Under the pieces are notes generated by a model. That model ran no database searches. It was not told where the DNA came from and saw nothing but the letters and a program-made list of their open reading frames with translations. The translations under genes were made by a program, and so were the position numbers. Below, one piece after another: positions 4,480 to 5,357 of a stretch of DNA of 5,357 nt (positions within the stretch are counted from its first letter, which is position 1; each line of letters begins with the position of its first letter). This stretch comes from Burkholderiales bacterium (GTDB taxonomy: Bacteria; Pseudomonadota; Gammaproteobacteria; Burkholderiales; Burkholderiaceae_D): NCBI GenBank assembly GCA_028868455.1, contig JAGWUK010000257.1, forward strand, positions 1 through 5,357, read 5' to 3'.

Positions 4480-5357
4480 ATGGATTTTCAATACAGCCAA
4501 AAGGTCAAGGATTTGCAGGCACGTCTGACTGCATTCATGGACCAGCATATTTATCCGAACGAAGCCACGTTTTTCGGCGAAATCGCTGCAAACCGCAAGG
4601 CGGGCGATGTCTGGGTGCCGACCAAGATTGTTGAGCAGCTCAAAGCCAAAGCACGCGAAGCCGGTTTGTGGAACTTGTTTTTACCGGAATCCGACAAGGG
4701 CGCAGGTCTGACCAATCTGGAATACGCGCCATTGTGCGAAATCATGGGACGGTCCCTGTGGTCGGCGGAGGTCTTCAATTGCTCGGCACCGGACACCGGC
4801 AACATGGAAGTGCTGGCACGTTACGGCACACCAGCACAACAGGAGCAATGGCTGAAGCCTTTGCTGAATGGCGAAATCCGTTCTTGCTTTGCGATGACCG
4901 AGCCAGCTGTGGCGTCGTCCGATGCCACTAATATCGAAGCATCGATCGTGCGCGACGGCGATGACTATGTGATCAACGGGCGCAAATGGTGGTCGTCCGG
5001 CGCCAATGATCCACGCTGCAAAGTATTTATCTTCATGGGAAAAAGCGATCCGCAAAATGAAAATCGCCATAAGCAGCAATCCATGATCATCGTGCCGCGC
5101 GATACGCCGGGCGTGACGATTTTGCGCGCATTGCCGGTGTTCGGTTATGACGATGCGCCGCATGGTCATGGCGAAGTGTTGTTTGAAAACGTGCGCGTGC
5201 CAGCATCGAATATGCTGCTGGGTGAAGGCCGCGGTTTTGAAATCGCGCAGGGACGTCTCGGACCTGGTCGCATTCACCATTGCATGCGATTGATCGGCCT
5301 GGCAGAGCGCGCGCTGGAAGATATGTGCAAACGCTCTTTGAGCCGCGTGGCATTTGG
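4480..5357 (+). CDS. Acyl-CoA dehydrogenase, ACAD10/ACAD11/IBR3-like (3' end cut off)
   Basis: The first 292 codons are present, out of roughly 400 expected, and the frame stays open to the window end. The product is a cytosolic FAD enzyme of the acyl-CoA dehydrogenase superfamily. The N-terminal helical domain runs to about residue 130. The flavin/substrate signature [16 protein letters not shown] (137-152) follows, then the beta domain with [13 protein letters not shown] (163-175), the [19 protein letters not shown] segment (235-253), and the start of the C-terminal helical domain, [15 protein letters not shown] (259-273). The SSDATNI and GRIHHCMR wording is characteristic of the ACAD10/ACAD11 and plant IBR3 branch rather than of short- or medium-chain enzymes. 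That branch includes LvaC of the levulinate pathway, which acts on a 4-phosphoacyl-CoA. Members often have an APH-like kinase fused or encoded next door; none is in the window, and it could follow. The catalytic base and stop codon lie past the edge. A strong GGGAG site supports the start. Confidence 0.92.
   Translation, partial: MDFQYSQKVKDLQARLTAFMDQHIYPNEATFFGEIAANRKAGDVWVPTKIVEQLKAKAREAGLWNLFLPESDKGAGLTNLEYAPLCEIMGRSLWSAEVFNCSAPDTGNMEVLARYGTPAQQEQWLKPLLNGEIRSCFAMTEPAVASSDATNIEASIVRDGDDYVINGRKWWSSGANDPRCKVFIFMGKSDPQNENRHKQQSMIIVPRDTPGVTILRALPVFGYDDAPHGHGEVLFENVRVPASNMLLGEGRGFEIAQGRLGPGRIHHCMRLIGLAERALEDMCKRSLSRVAF

Noticed and set aside
4681..5280. 199-codon open frame on the minus strand within the acyl-CoA dehydrogenase gene
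   Set aside because: It is fully antisense to a clear coding sequence with conserved motifs. The translation is rich in His, Arg and Cys with no recognisable domain, as expected for a shadow frame.

Overview
The window reads as chromosomal DNA of a betaproteobacterium, most likely Burkholderiales and perhaps Oxalobacteraceae. The evidence is the DUF3579-type protein, which is largely a betaproteobacterial family, the style of the LysR regulator, moderate GC with AT-rich promoter regions, and a short-chain dehydrogenase / acyl-CoA dehydrogenase cluster of a type I associate with this order. The lineage call is an inference from protein character, not from a marker gene.

Layout: (1) Positions 18-1076 (+) encode an integral-membrane acyltransferase of the acyltransferase-3 family. 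(2) Positions 1077-1429 hold no convincing gene. They contain a 63-nt dyad and a dense cluster of small palindromes over a possible promoter, then a consensus -10 box just before the next gene. (3) Positions 1430-1825 (+) encode a small DUF3579 protein. Its end is one base from the end of a convergent LysR regulator gene (1827-2777, -), and a terminator-like hairpin for the small gene lies inside the regulator's last codons. (4) Positions 2778-2871 are a divergent control region in which promoter-like elements for the regulator and for the opposite operon physically overlap. (5) From 2872 to the window edge (+) there is an apparent operon: histidine-phosphatase-like protein, NADP(H)-type short-chain dehydrogenase, and an acyl-CoA dehydrogenase of the ACAD10/ACAD11/IBR3 type that is cut by the window end.

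How the genes may work together: the LysR protein probably controls the divergent operon. The enzymes suggest catabolism of an unusual acyl-CoA, such as a 4-hydroxy or branched or aryl-substituted acid. Here the SDR would interconvert a hydroxyl and keto group, and the ACAD10/11-type enzyme would act on a (phospho)acyl-CoA. In eukaryotic ACAD10/11 and in the bacterial levulinate (lva) pathway, this dehydrogenase works with an APH-like kinase. None is seen here, but it could lie just past position 5357. The histidine-phosphatase-like protein lacks the usual second catalytic histidine and is the least understood member. This is the most interesting part of the window; no mobile element, CRISPR array, tRNA or rRNA was seen.
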